NCBI GenBank assembly: GCA_910578825.1
Contig: CAJTSB010000014.1
Location: 1 to 64,000, forward strand
Origin: an uncultured Lachnospiraceae bacterium
GTDB lineage: Bacteria; Bacillota; Clostridia; Lachnospirales; Lachnospiraceae
Direction of reading: 5' to 3'
DNA length: 64,000 nucleotides
The number at the start of each line of letters is the position of its first letter. Position 1 is the first letter of the stretch. Under the pieces are notes generated by a model. The model saw only the letters and a program-made list of their open reading frames with translations. It was not told the DNA's origin and did not search any database. Below are positions 17,616 through 30,000 of the stretch, one piece after another. Both the position numbers and the translations under genes were made by a program.

Positions 17616-17918
17616 TTATTCCTTATCAATGGTCAGAATATCTGCAAACCCGGTCACATCAAATATCTCCATAATGGTATCGTTGACATGGGTCACACGC
17701 ATGCTGCCCTGTTTATTCATGGTTTTCTGCGCTCCTAAAAGAACCCTCAGCCCTGCTGACGACAGATAATCCAAAGACTGCATATCAATGGTCAGTTCTT
17801 CTATTCCGTCAATAGAACCTTTGATAGCTATCTCAAGCTCCGGCGCTGTATTGGTGTCCAGCCTTCCTTCCAGTGCGAGATATAAACTGTTTCCCTTTTG
17901 TGTTTTTGTAATTTTCAT
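17616..17918 (-). CDS. STAS-domain anti-sigma factor antagonist (SpoIIAA/RsbV-like)
   Basis: A 100-residue single STAS domain. The family's phosphorylation site is conserved as L-S-S-A-G-L, with Ser54 aligning to SpoIIAA Ser58. In such systems an RsbW-like kinase phosphorylates this Ser and a PP2C phosphatase removes it; the unphosphorylated form sequesters the kinase. Both partners are encoded within 6 kb on the same strand. It has a strong site (GAGGAGG) and its own promoter with a direct-repeat box (17975-18039), and it is the first gene of the STAS-NRPS1-PP2C-symporter set. Confidence 0.93.
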   Translation of the reverse strand: MKITKTQKGNSLYLALEGRLDTNTAPELEIAIKGSIDGIEELTIDMQSLDYLSSAGLRVLLGAQKTMNKQGSMRVTHVNDTIMEIFDVTGFADILTIDKE

Positions 17919-17974
17919 GTTTGGCCTCCTCTTTCAACAGTAATAAATTGTTTCATCCTGCTGCCAGTCAGCCT

Positions 17975-18039
17975 ATTATAACAAATTATATCCATGATTT
18001 AAGGCATTTGGCATGGTTCGTATTTTTTACGGCACAATT
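17975..18039 (-). promoter_or_regulatory. Direct-repeat operator B plus extended -10 promoter (STAS-NRPS1 genes)
   Basis: Minus strand: AATTGTGCC, spacer GTAAAAAATACG (12 bases), AACCATGCC, then exactly 29 bases, then TGT-TATAAT (-10 at 17975-17980). Repeat layout, spacer sequence and distance to the -10 match operator A. It fills the gap between the kinase and STAS genes and splits the locus into two transcription units. Confidence 0.65.
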
Positions 18040-18041
18040 TG

Positions 18042-18449
18042 CTATATGTTCTTTTTGATCTTTAATATATTTTTTCCCTCCCGGTATTCATAGGAAATAT
18101 CGTCCATGCTCTTTTTGACCATATAAATGCCAAGACCTCCAATCTGCCGCTCTTCCGCAGAAAGGCTGATGTCCGGCTCGCGTGTTGCCAGAGGATCGTA
18201 GGGCGTTCCGTTATCGATAAAGGTAATCACCACTGCCAGAGGATTTTCCGTCACCTCCACGCGGACAGTGGCAGTGCCTGTTTTTGGATGATAGGCATAG
18301 TGAGCAATATTCCCGAACAGTTCGTCAATGGCAATATCTATCTGCATCTGCACCTTCATGGAACATTCCAGCCGCTCTAACTGCTGATTCACAAATTCTG
18401 TAACCTTTTCAATATTTTCAACTGTTGCGTCAATGATTAATTCCTTCAT
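18042..18449 (-). CDS. RsbW/SpoIIAB-like HATPase serine kinase (anti-sigma-type)
   Basis: A 135-residue GHKL-fold ATPase. The N-box is intact (A-I-D-E-L-F-G-N-I), G1 is F-I-D-N-G-T-P-Y-D-P and G2 is I-G-G-L-G-I-Y-M-V-K. These fit an active serine kinase that phosphorylates a STAS partner and binds a target, classically a sigma factor. I started it at MKELIIDATVENI because the family begins there and GGGAG precedes it; an upstream ATG would overlap the PPTase gene and lacks a good site. No sigma-factor gene is in the window, so its target is unknown. It is the last gene of the NRPS2 transcription unit. Confidence 0.9.
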   Translation of the reverse strand: MKELIIDATVENIEKVTEFVNQQLERLECSMKVQMQIDIAIDELFGNIAHYAYHPKTGTATVRVEVTENPLAVVITFIDNGTPYDPLATREPDISLSAEERQIGGLGIYMVKKSMDDISYEYREGKNILKIKKNI

Positions 18450-18475
18450 CTTCTCCCATTCCCTCCACTTTCCTT

Positions 18476-19273
18476 TTATTTCCACCTGCATCCCGATGGC
18501 GTCCTGCTTTCAGTTCTTCCACTTTCCTTCCAGAAACACACTGCCGCACAATATTCCCCCAGCCGGTATTCCCTGAATTCAAACTCCCCGGGACAGAGAG
18601 CCCGCGCCTCATCGTTCTTCCGGCAAAGGACAATCTTTCCCTCCGACGAAATGGTAATCTCAAAGGCGTCCAGAGAAAGCATAAGTCCTGTCCCCACCGC
18701 CTTCAAAAAACTCTCCTTTAATGTCCACAACCGGGTAAACGCCTCATCCTGCCGTGTACTACCCTGCTGCCCGACAATAAAATCATATTCTTTCCGGGTA
18801 AAAAAACGTTTTGCAAGATCCAGATCCGCCTTCTGCAACGGTTCAATGTCGCACCCTGTTTCCACACCTGCAAACACCGCCAACGCCTTGTTGCCGGAAT
18901 GGGACAGATTAAAATGAATATGCGGAAACCGGGGCAGATAAGGCTTTCCATTTTCCCTGTAGGACACCACTGCCTCCCGCTTAGACAATCCCCAGGCGGA
19001 CAGCCCCTTATCTACTAAAATTCCCGCCCCCAGTGAAAGCCGTTTATCCCTCAAAAGAACATAGGAATCCACTTTTTTCTGACGTTGATGAGACATGGTT
19101 TGGTAATAGTTGAAAAAGGTTATCTCATTCTCCAGCTCTCCCGTATCCATCCAATACAGAACGGCTCTGTCTTTTTCCAGCGGCACAGGGACATTGGACT
19201 GTCCGGCACAGGGAGGACATATAAACATCCTGCGCAGGCTGTGCAACACAGGCATCCGTCTCTCTGGTTTCAT
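18476..19273 (-). CDS. Sfp-type 4'-phosphopantetheinyl transferase
   Basis: A 265-residue enzyme that moves phosphopantetheine from coenzyme A onto the active serine of carrier domains, activating the NRPS carriers encoded on both sides. The family motifs are clear: F-N-L-S-H-S-G, G-C-D-I-E-P-L (Mg-binding Asp/Glu) and W-T-L-K-E-S-F-L-K. Its length and two-halves architecture fit Sfp, not the short AcpS. Its ATG overlaps the stop of the MATE-HATPase gene (ATGA), so the two are translationally coupled. Confidence 0.95.
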   Translation of the reverse strand: MKPERRMPVLHSLRRMFICPPCAGQSNVPVPLEKDRAVLYWMDTGELENEITFFNYYQTMSHQRQKKVDSYVLLRDKRLSLGAGILVDKGLSAWGLSKREAVVSYRENGKPYLPRFPHIHFNLSHSGNKALAVFAGVETGCDIEPLQKADLDLAKRFFTRKEYDFIVGQQGSTRQDEAFTRLWTLKESFLKAVGTGLMLSLDAFEITISSEGKIVLCRKNDEARALCPGEFEFREYRLGEYCAAVCFWKESGRTESRTPSGCRWK

Positions 19274-21057
19274 CCTTCCTGCATCCTTTCTGGTTTCGGT
19301 TCCATTTTCAGTTCCATAATCGTGTTATTCATATTCAGTACCCTCAGATACTGAAAGTCAGACATAATTTTCCTGATCAGGGCAATTCCGCCCAAGGCAA
19401 TCTTCCCACTTTCCTCTTCCTGCGCCTGATATTCCATGGGATTAAATGGTACGCCGTCATCCCGAATCCGAAGAAGATAACTGCCGTCCTGAATGGTAAA
19501 GCTGATGTCGATAAAGTTTCTGTTATTCCCACGATAGCCATAACGGATAATGTTGGCACAAATTTCCTCAAGAGCCAGCCCGATCAGCTTTGCGTCCTTT
19601 TCCCGGATGCCATTTTCCTCACAGAAGACGAACAGGGCGTCCCGGAGCTTTATCACATCTTCCAGGTGGTTTTCTATCGAAAAATCCAGACAGGTTTCCT
19701 TCGTTACTTCGGGAAGCATATATCTGCCGCCGCAAGGAAATCTACCGGTATGCTGTCCTACCATGCGATAAAGGACACACAGCAGGATTGTAAAGGCTTC
19801 GCTTATCACAGCCGCCACACACACACCGGGAAGCCCCATCCAGACCATTCCGACCAGCGTAAAAGGAACCACCACGGCAAATCCCTGTAACACCGTGATT
19901 ACAGTGGAAAGTCCTGGCTGCAGAATTGTCTGGTAATAAGACATTAAAAACTTATTATACACATAAAACAGGAAACTAAATGCAATGATACGTAGCTGCG
20001 GTATACACATTTCCAGCATCTGGCCTCCTGTGATGCCGAATAGCGCAGCAATCCACCGAGGAAACAGAAGAAACAGTAACAAAAGAGCTGCAATGGCAAA
20101 ATAACTGTATGCCAGCACTTTTTTACACAGCGCACGAATCCCATAATAGTCCCTTTCCCCATAAAGTATTCCCGCAATATTGGGAATCAGGCCGATCACG
20201 CCTCCCACGCACAACTCTGCGATCAGAACCGCATTCGCACAAACAGAATAGACCGCCATGGCGTCATTTCCCAGAAACCGTACGATTGCTGAATTGACGA
20301 TTACAGACTCTAACGCAGACATCAGCGTGAAGGCCGCGCTGGGCACTCCTGCCTTCGCCGCCATCTTCACATAGCGTAACGATTGCCTGGTATGTACCGA
20401 AAGCTTTAACATCCTGTTTTCAGACCGGAAATAAAAAATCACCGTCACCATGCCCACCAGATAACCGACCACCGTAGACAGGGCGCTTCCTGCCATTCCC
20501 ATGTTGAAAACTTTAAGGAACAGAATATCCAGCGTCAGATTTACCCCATTAGCAATCACAAAAAGTGTACTCCCCAATTGGGGATGATTATCTGCATTCA
20601 TAAAATAACAGAAAAGAATTGCAATGGTCAGAACCGGGATTCCGCCGAAGTTTACCGCAATATAAGGCTCTGCCAGCGCCGCCATCTGCTCATTTCCGGC
20701 AAGGGAATCAGCCAGCATTCCTGGCAGAAAAGGGGTAAGCAGCGCAAAGAGAAGGGATATGGCACCTCCCGCCGCCAGGGAAACTGTAAATATGCCTCCC
20801 GCCTCCTTCAGCTTACGCTTTCCCAAAAGCACCGACGCCTCAGCCGCTCCCCCCATAGCCAGCATTAACGCTGGCATCTGAAGGAAAAGCAGCACTGGCA
20901 TGGAAAGTTCAATAGCAGCCATAGCTTTGGGTCCTAAAATATTACCCACAATCATGCCGTCTACCACATTGCCAAGCTGCATGGCCACAGTCATCAGCAC
21001 TCCAGGCAGAATATACTGGTGAATCTTTTTATGAATTAAGTACGCATTTCGCTCCAT
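19270..21057 (-). CDS. MATE-family exporter fused to a C-terminal HATPase (RsbW-like) domain
   Basis: A 595-residue fusion. Residues about 1-445 form a twelve-helix MATE (MOP superfamily) drug or metabolite exporter driven by Na+ or H+. Residues about 455-590 form a GHKL ATPase domain with N-box L-A-L-E-E-I-C-A-N-I near 495, G1 R-D-D-G-V-P-F-N-P near 530 and a G2-like G-G-I-A-L-I-R-K. All key residues look intact, so ATP binding or kinase activity is plausible. It lies 20 bases after NRPS2 and just before the PPTase gene, so it is the best candidate exporter of the peptide. The fused domain suggests direct coupling of export to the partner switch; that is inference. Confidence 0.9.
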   Translation of the reverse strand: MERNAYLIHKKIHQYILPGVLMTVAMQLGNVVDGMIVGNILGPKAMAAIELSMPVLLFLQMPALMLAMGGAAEASVLLGKRKLKEAGGIFTVSLAAGGAISLLFALLTPFLPGMLADSLAGNEQMAALAEPYIAVNFGGIPVLTIAILFCYFMNADNHPQLGSTLFVIANGVNLTLDILFLKVFNMGMAGSALSTVVGYLVGMVTVIFYFRSENRMLKLSVHTRQSLRYVKMAAKAGVPSAAFTLMSALESVIVNSAIVRFLGNDAMAVYSVCANAVLIAELCVGGVIGLIPNIAGILYGERDYYGIRALCKKVLAYSYFAIAALLLLFLLFPRWIAALFGITGGQMLEMCIPQLRIIAFSFLFYVYNKFLMSYYQTILQPGLSTVITVLQGFAVVVPFTLVGMVWMGLPGVCVAAVISEAFTILLCVLYRMVGQHTGRFPCGGRYMLPEVTKETCLDFSIENHLEDVIKLRDALFVFCEENGIREKDAKLIGLALEEICANIIRYGYRGNNRNFIDISFTIQDGSYLLRIRDDGVPFNPMEYQAQEEESGKIALGGIALIRKIMSDFQYLRVLNMNNTIMELKMEPKPERMQEG

Positions 21058-21077
21058 ACCCTTCCTCGTTCTCCTCT

Positions 21078-24000
21078 TTATATCTTTCCGTCAAAAAATC
21101 CCAGGGTTTCCAGCGCCTTTAAAGCATTGTGCAGATAATCCTTATCCGGCATGGGCCACTTAAAGCCCAGCCTGTAGAGTATTTTGGTGGTAAAGCTGTT
21201 GTCTGCATCAATATAAACGCTTCCTTCCTCACGGTCTCCCGGCAGATAAGCAATCAGTCCGGAGATCAACTGGTTTTTATCCTCATCCTCCAAGGCCTTC
21301 TGCAAGCTTGCGCCAAACTCCTCATCACTTACGGTTTCTATGGCAATTCCCAGGCTGTTCATCTGCTCCACTACATCCGCCATCTGAATCACATAACTAC
21401 TGTAGGCATGGAACACACTGAAATCCCCTTCAGCCCCAGTAAGCCTTACAATCGCCTCCGCCGTAGAATCAATCGGGGAAAACTCCGCCGGCATATCCAG
21501 CTGGGAAACCGGGAACTTTCCAAGAGCCACATACCCGCGCAGGGTACGCATAAACCCATTGGTAACGGAATTGATCTGGAATTCTCCGTCACTGACACGG
21601 CTCATGAGATTTCCTACCCTTATCACCCGTCCTTTCATGCCTTTTGCGACGGCTGCCAATACTGCCTTTTCCGCACGGAATTTGGTATCAATATATTTGT
21701 TGGTGATACGCTGCCCGAAATCCAGTTCATTTTCATGGATTTTCTTTTCCTCCGGGAACATCTGCCCCACGTTTTCTCCTGCCACGCTTACGGTGGAAAT
21801 CTGAATTAATTCCCTTCCCGTATCACGACACAGGCAGATCAAATGAAGAACGCCCTGATAATTAATCCGCTCCAAAGTATCATCTGCGGAGAAGTGTTTT
21901 ACGCACGCCGCACAATTTATCACCCGGGCAAAATCATATTGTTTCAGGAATTTTACCTTTTCCGCGTCCGTGATATCCCCTTCAATGACAACAATCCGGT
22001 TTCCGAAAAGTTCCTCATAAGGATTGCTGAAGTAATATACAAGCATACTTTTCAGCCTTTTTTCTGCTGAAAGAGCGCTGCCCCTCCTCAGCAGGCAGTA
22101 TATGGTATTGTCCGTGGTTTCCACCAGCGTTTTTAAAATATGGGCGCCAAGGAAACCTGTGGCTCCTGTTAGAAGCACGTTGCCTACGGCTGACGGACGT
22201 ACCTCATCTACATATTCCGGCGTATTATGCGAAAGAATCTGTCCAATGGAATCCTGCCCTAAATCCTCTTCCGCCGCCTGTTCTTCCATACCACTTTGCC
22301 CATCCTGGTTCTCGCGTTCCATGAGATACCGTTCCAGAGCCAGAGGGGTCTTATATTCAAACAGATCCGCATAGGAAACTCCAATCCCTGCACTCATGCA
22401 TTTCATCGCCACTTTAGACGCTGAAAGGGAGGTTCCGCCATTTTCAAAGAAATCATCTTCTATACCGACTTTTTCCACTCCGAGAGCCATGGCAAAGATT
22501 TCACATAATCTGCGCTGTAATTCCGTGCGGGGAGCTACATAATTTCTGCTTTCCTGGGTGTAGTCCGGTTCCGGCAGCGCCCGTTTGTCAACCTTGCCGT
22601 TGTTGGTAAGCGGCAGTTCGGGCAGCTGCATCAACACCCCTGGTACCATATACGGCGTTAAGTATTTCTGCATAAAACAGGTCAGTTTCTGACTATCCAC
22701 CTGCTGTTGCGCCACAAAGTAACCGCACAGGAACTGATTGGAATCCTTTTCTTTTACAAGCACAACACTTGATTTCACGCCAGGATACCGATTCATCACA
22801 TTTTCAATCTCATCCAGCTCCACCCGCAGTCCCCGGAGTTTTACCTGATTGTCCATTCGCCCCATAAATTCTATCTTGCCATGATGGTTCCATCTTGCAA
22901 GATCACCGCTTCGGTATGCCTTTTTACCCTCAAAGGTGATAAATTTATCTGCCGTCATTTCAGGTTTGCCCACATATCCCCTGCCTACGCCGTTTCCGAT
23001 AATGAGCAGCTCTCCCGGTACTCCGGCGGGAAGCAGGTTCCGGTATTTATCAATCGCCATCATCTTAATATTTGCCATAGGTCTTCCTATGGTAATCTTC
23101 GTCCCGGTCACCTGCTCGAAGGCACATCCGATTGTGGTTTCCGTGGGACCATACCCGTTAAATATGATGGGCGCTGTTCCAAGGGACATGATTTTCCCAT
23201 AAAGAGCATCAGGAAACGCCTCTGCGCCCACATTAAACACCTTTATCTGTGACAGCGCTTCCTTCATTTCCGGCATATCAATAATATTGATAAGGAAGGA
23301 AGGCGTACAAGTCATCATATTCACTCCATGAGCCAGAACCAATTCCGAAAGCGCAAAAGGATTATGGATTTCCTCTTCATTGGCCATACACACTGTAATA
23401 CCGTGATACAGGGGGATGCACTCCTCCAGTATGGACACGTCAAAGGTAATGGCAGCAAAGGCCAGGGATACCGTGGCATGATCTATATAGGACTGCGCCT
23501 CCACATTGTAGGGATTGCCATCCACATAATTCACAAGGTTTTGGTGCTCAATCATAACACCTTTGGGTTTGCCGGTGGAACCAGAAGTATAAATGCAATA
23601 GCACAGATTTTCCGGTCGGATGTCTATCTGAGGATTTTGAATATTCCCCCCTTCCTCCAAAAGCTCTTCCAGACAAAGGACTTTTGCCGCAATCCTGCCC
23701 AAAAGCTGGCCGCGCTGGCTAATTAGTTCCTTCGGCATGATCACAAACTCCGCACCGGAATCCTCCAGTATATAAATAATTCGCTCATCCGGATATTCCG
23801 GATCAATGGGCACAAAAGCCCCTCCAGCCTTCATGATTCCCTGCCTTACGGCATACACATCCACCGTCCGGGGCATCATCACGCCCACCATCCGCTCCAT
23901 GTGCAGCCCCATGTCCAGCAGGTAGTTGGCAATCTTGTTGGCATTTTCATTCAGTTCGCGGAACGTCCGCATTTCCCCGTCCGCAATCACAGCCGTCTTG

Positions 24001-27000
24001 TCCGGGTGCAGCGCCACCTGACGTTCAAAAAGGACATTGGCCGTTACCTGTTCCACCGGATAGTCCGTTTCATTGTACCCTTCCAGTTCCCGGCGGGCTT
24101 CGCCGCTTAACAGGGACACTTCCTTTAAGAACCTCTTATTACAAAATTCCTCCACTGCAACGGCAAAACTATCCACCAGTCCCGCAATGGTGCTTTCCTC
24201 GTACATATCGCTGCGGTACTCGACCTGGTAACAGATTTCATCTTTATTAACCGCCACATCTACAGACAGAGGCGCTTTCGCCGTATCCAGACGCAGCTCC
24301 TCCAAAATTGCTTTTTGCCCGGCAATCTCCTCAAACTGGAAATCATCTCCCTGAAATGCAAAGAGAATATCCGCCTTAATTCCATATGCCCTACTGATCT
24401 CTGCGAAAGAATAAATATCCGCATTCATACTGTTCAAAAGCTGCTCCCCGGTTTCTTTCAGATAACTGTCGATTTCCTGCTCTCCGTCAATATTACAGTA
24501 CACAGGAAGGGTTTTCACCAACATACTGATGACCGAAGCCAGCCGTGAATCATTCCTTCCATTATAAATCGTGGTAAACACAGCCTCATCCTTATATACA
24601 TACCGTCCTGTCACGAAACCAAAGGCAGCGGTGAACAGCGTATTCATGGTAACCTGCTTTTCCTCACAGAACGCCCGAAGGGCATCCATATTCACCCTGA
24701 TATCCCTTCTGTACAATCCCACCGATGCGGTCTCATTCTTATCCCGTGCAGGAAGGAAATCCGTATCACAGCCGGAAAACACAGAATCATAGTATTCCCT
24801 GGCACGGATATACTCTTCTCCCTGCAAGGCTTTTTGCTCCACTAAAGCCGCCTCGAAACCGGAAAAGCTTTCCGCCGTCAGTTTCCTGCCTTCATAAGCC
24901 GCGTTCATATCGCGGATAAAAATACCGCAGGATGTTCCGTCACTGATAATATGGTGAAAATCCAGGAACAGATAATTTCCCTCTTCCGTCTCATACAGCT
25001 CTATACGGAACAGTCTTTCCTCCATAAGCTGATACGGGCGCACCAGTTCTTCCCTGTTCAGTCGGTTGTTTATTTCTACCTCAAAAGACGCATTATCGTT
25101 TCGTTTCTGCCGGATATCACCTTTTTCATCCATAAATAATGTTGTCTTGATATAAGGATGAGCGGCAACTGCCTCCTCTGCCGCCTTTTTCAGCCTGGGC
25201 AGTTCCACCTTTTCATCCAGGCAAAACAGAAACGGAATATTGTAGATCGTGCTTCCCGGATTGGCGGCACACTCTACAAAGATACCATTCTGGGTCTGGG
25301 TCAGAGGGTAAGCATCCTGTATCTCAAAAGTTTCCCCTTCTCCCCTATTCCGAAGAAGTTCCTCCAGCTTTTCCACCGTATTATATTCCTTTAAATCCTT
25401 ATTTCGCACCACCACGCCTTCAAAAGTTTTGGAAAGCAATGCGTTTAGCCGCACCGCGCCGATGGAGGTAAGTCCGGCCCGATAAATGTCCGTGGACGCG
25501 CCAAATTCCCTGTGTCCAATGACTTCCGCTACGCATTCAAAAATCCTTTGCTGCACGGGGCCTGCCGGCTCCTTGCGTTCTTCTTTCTTTCGTTGCGGCA
25601 TGGGAAGGGCTTTTTTATCTACCTTCTGATTCTGATTCAAGGGAATTTTGTCAATCTGCATAGTAACGGCCGGAACCATATAGGGCGGCTTGCTCTCCAT
25701 AATAAACGCATTCATCGCCTCCACATCGACCTGCACCGCAGCTACCACATAAGCGGCAATATACTTTCCGCCGCCTGGCTCATCAAAAGCAACCACCGTT
25801 GCGTCTGAAATTCCCGGGAACTTCCGTATGATTTCCTCCACCTCGGTAAGCTCAATACGGAACCCCCGAATCTTCACCTGTCCATCCCGGCGTCCGATAA
25901 ACTGGATATTTCCATTCGGCAGGAAACGCACAATATCCCCTGTGTGATATGCCCTGCGGTATCCTTCCGCATCAGAGAAGGGATTTTCAGAATATGATTC
26001 CGCCGTCTTTTCCGGTCGATTGAGATAGCCTCTGGACACCTGGTATCCTGAGATCCACAATTCTCCCGGAACCCCTGCCGGAACCCTTCTCCCGCAGCTG
26101 TCCACCACATACAGTTTCATATTGGAGAGCGGTTTGCCGATGGGAAACTCTTCCTCATAGCGTTCCAGACAATAGGCAGTGGATAAAATCGTACATTCCG
26201 TAGGTCCATACACATTATAATATTTTGTGCCTCCGGCAGGCGCAAAAGGAGTCAACGCCTCTCCGCCCATGGACAGATGCTTTAAATTTCCGCACTGTAC
26301 GCTTGTGGCAAATGCCCGCCCAATCTGAGTAGTCATAAAGGCATGGGTCACTCTCTGTTTCTCAAAATACCTGTTTAACTCATTTAAATCCAGACGAATG
26401 GACTGATCTATAATACATACCGACGCCCCGCCGGTGAGTGCCGGATAAATATCCATCATATGAGCGTCAAACCCATAGCTGGCATAAGCCGCCACCCTGC
26501 CTTCCGGCTGCAGATCGTAATATTCTCTGTACCACTGGCAGAACGCCATCAGATTCCGGTGCTCCAACATACATCCTTTGGGCACGCCGGTGGAGCCTGA
26601 GGTATACAAAAGAATAAACAAATCCTCCGGTTTGGGCGGACAGGGAATCTCATCTTTCTCCACTTTCGGAAGTTCAGGAATATCTTTTGTCAGCAGAATC
26701 TTCCCCTGATATCCTTCTACCAGATGTAAAAGCTCTTCCTCGGCAATGAGGAGTTGTGCGTCTGCATCCTGAATCATAAAAGACAACCGCTCTTTGGGGT
26801 ATGTAGGATCCAGAGGCTGATATGCCGCCCCCGCTTTTAAGATTCCCAGAGAGGCCAGAACCATATGCTCACATCGCGGAATCAGCACGGACACTGTCTG
26901 TTCCCTGCCAATGCCCATTCTCGCAATATAAGCGGCCAGACGATCCGTAATCTCATCTGTCTGAGCATAGGTATAAGTTTTGTCCAGATAAATAACTGCA

Positions 27001-30000
27001 ATGTCATCCGGTCTGTTTCCGACCTGTTCCCGGAACAGATCCACAACCGTTTTTGTCCTCTCAAAAGGAACTTCCGGTCCATGAAATCTATCCAGCAGCT
27101 GGACGTCGGATTCCGAAACCAGAGAAATCTGATGCAAACTCTGACAGGAAATCATGCCCTGCAGTACCTGCACCAGCATCCTTGACAAGCCCCTTGCCGT
27201 CTTTTCACTGTATAAATCCCTGCGGTAATCTAAACTAATCTCATAACCGCCCTGCCCCTTCATTACCATCACGGAAATATCCGCCTGCACCTGCCCGGTT
27301 GAAAGAGGCTGCGCCGGACACCTTTTTCCATCCAGGGACAATCCTTTCAGCATTTCTCCCTGATAAACAAACAAAATATCGGAAGCAATATCGTAATCCC
27401 TTGCCAGTTCTTCAAAAGATATCACATCGTGTTCCATGGTTTCATAAAAATTCTTCTGGAATCCCTGTAAATACTCCTCCACGACCATGCTTTCTTCCCA
27501 GGACTGATATATGGGAAGCGTCCGCACAAACATTCCCACAGATTCCGCCAGCTCTGTACAATGCCTTCCATTGTTGACGGTACAGAACAGACTCCGGTTT
27601 CCTCCTGTATACTTTCCAAGGGCATAGGCAAAAGCCCCCAGAAACAGCGTATTTTCTGAAATTCCCTTCTGCCTTGTAAACTGCTCCACCGCCATAATAG
27701 AAAGCTCTTCGCTGAGAGACATCCGCACGCTGCTGCTACTGGCGCCGGGCGATTTCATCCTGTAATCTTTCAACAGGGTCTCCCCCATCTCCCCATCATC
27801 CAGTTTAGACTTAAAGTATTCCCTGGCCGCCTGATACTCCGGCGTTTGTTTCACCGTTTCCTCATAAACGGACACATCCATCAGGGATATCTCCTCCTCC
27901 TTTGGCTCTTCGCCTTTGTAAAAGGTAGATATTTCTTCCAGAAATACACATACCGAGGTACCGTCAAAAATCAGGTGGTGTACGTCAAAGAAAAAATATC
28001 TGCGGGTTTTATCACTGCCGTCCGCCATACGATATAAGGCCATGCGGTATAAAGGCTCCTGCCCCATAACAAAAGGACGAACAAAGCCTTTCTCTGCTGC
28101 TTTCATGTCCCTGGCCGTACACTCCTGCACAGTTGCATCTAAAAATTCCGGGCACAGTTCCATAAGGGGGCTTCCCTCTCTCTGCACAATCTTCACTCCG
28201 AAAGCGGGATGCATGGCAACCGCCTTTTTTACCGCCTCCTTAAACCGGATCATGTCCATATGCTCCGGCAGCTCACAGCACATGGGAATATTATACATCG
28301 TGCATTCCGGTTCACTAACGCACTCCAGATAGACCCCCATCTGAGAATCCGTAAGTAACCATTCCTTCCGTTCCCCATTATACTCCCGTATTTTGTCCCA
28401 TTCCACAGTACGCTCCCGGGCGCCTTCCATTTCCCGGTCTTCCTGCAACAGCAAAGCAATCTTCTCTGGCGTTCTGCCCTTTAAGACCATTCCCGGCGTC
28501 AGGGAAAAATCCGCAAGACATTCTACCAGTTTCAACACATTGATAGAATCCCCGCCCAACTGGAAAAAGTCATCGCCGATTCCAGTTCTTCCACAGTGCA
28601 GGATTTCCTCAAAGGCTTCACATATCCGTTTCTGCATCTCATTTTCCGGCTCTCTGTACACCCCTTTGTACTCAGAAATTCCCGGTGGCAAAAGCGCCGT
28701 CCTGTCCAGCTTTCCGTTTACATTCTTCGGAAGCTCCTCCATTCTTTTCAGAAAACGGGGAATCATGTAATCCGGCAGCGTCTCTCTCAGGCAGGCTCTG
28801 ATATCCTCGGGCGCAACCTCCTCTCCTGCCACATAAAATCCACACAGGTAATTCTGCCCGTTTTCATCTTCAAAGGCTTTTACTACGGCATTTTTCACTC
28901 CCGGAACTGCCGACATACGAATCTCAATTTCTCCCGTCTCCACACGCTGTCCGTTGATTTTTACCATCCAATCCCTGCGATTTACATAAATAAAATTCCC
29001 ATCCGGCAGTTTCTTTCCAATATCCCCCGTATGCAGCAGAACCTTTCCGTCCTCCTTAAGCTCAAATGTCCGGGCGGTTTGTTCTTCCATATTCAGATAA
29101 CATTCGCCAAGAACGCCAAGAACACAAATTTCTCCCTCTTCGCCATCAGGAACTTCCCTGCCCTGCTCATCCAGCAAAAACATCTCCACGTCCTGCGCAG
29201 GCTTCCCAATCGGGGTATTCTCCATTGGTTCCTCTACTTTAAAAGCTGATACCATGCTCGTTGTCTCACTGCAGCCATATAGATTGTACAGCACATAACC
29301 GTCACCACTTAACATGGATACCCGCTCACTTCCGGTCATTACCTTTTTCAGCGCTTTCCCACGATTCTTAAAATAACGCAGCATCTGCGGGCTGATAAAA
29401 CCGCAGGTAATTTCCTTTTTTGCATAATAAGACTCCAGCAGGCGCACATCCCTGCGAACCTCCTCGGAAAGCATATGGACGCAGCCGCCGCTGCTTAAAA
29501 TAGCATAATACTCCAGCACCAACACTACAAAAGATAACGGCGCAGTGGCCGCCAGCCGTTCCTCTTTCCCGAAACCAAGGGTTTCGACATTCCTCATTGC
29601 TCCCATATAGAGGCTCCCATGGCTGTGGACAATTCCCTTGGGACGACCGGTGGAACCCGATGTATAAATGATCATGGCTCTGTCCCTGTCCGCCACTGTA
29701 TATTCCTCAATCGGCTCATAGCGCCCGATATCCTCCATCCACTCACCATCAATCGTACATACTGCTTTGCAGTCTTCCCGGATATAGTCAATTCTCTCCG
29801 GCGGATATTCCGGAAGCAGCGGCACATAAACCGCCCCGGCCATCATGATTCCGATTTCCGCTGCCACATATTCCATCCGCCTGTCCATACATACTATCAC
29901 TGCCTGCCCGGTTATATCTCCCATCTCCAAAAGCTTTGCCGCAACCCGGCCGCTCCTACATGCAAGCTCCTGATACGTCGTACTCCTCGCGCCGCCCAAA

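Noticed and set aside
18450..18491. Fourteen-codon longer start for the HATPase kinase
   Set aside because: It would overlap the PPTase gene, lacks a ribosome site, and extends past the family's usual N-terminus.
21129..21809. 226-codon plus-strand frame opposite the NRPS reductase domain
   Set aside because: Antisense shadow of a clear reductase domain; composition follows the codon bias of the gene on the other strand.
28596..29249. 217-codon plus-strand frame inside NRPS2
   Set aside because: Antisense of the first adenylation and carrier domains; no start signal or family match.
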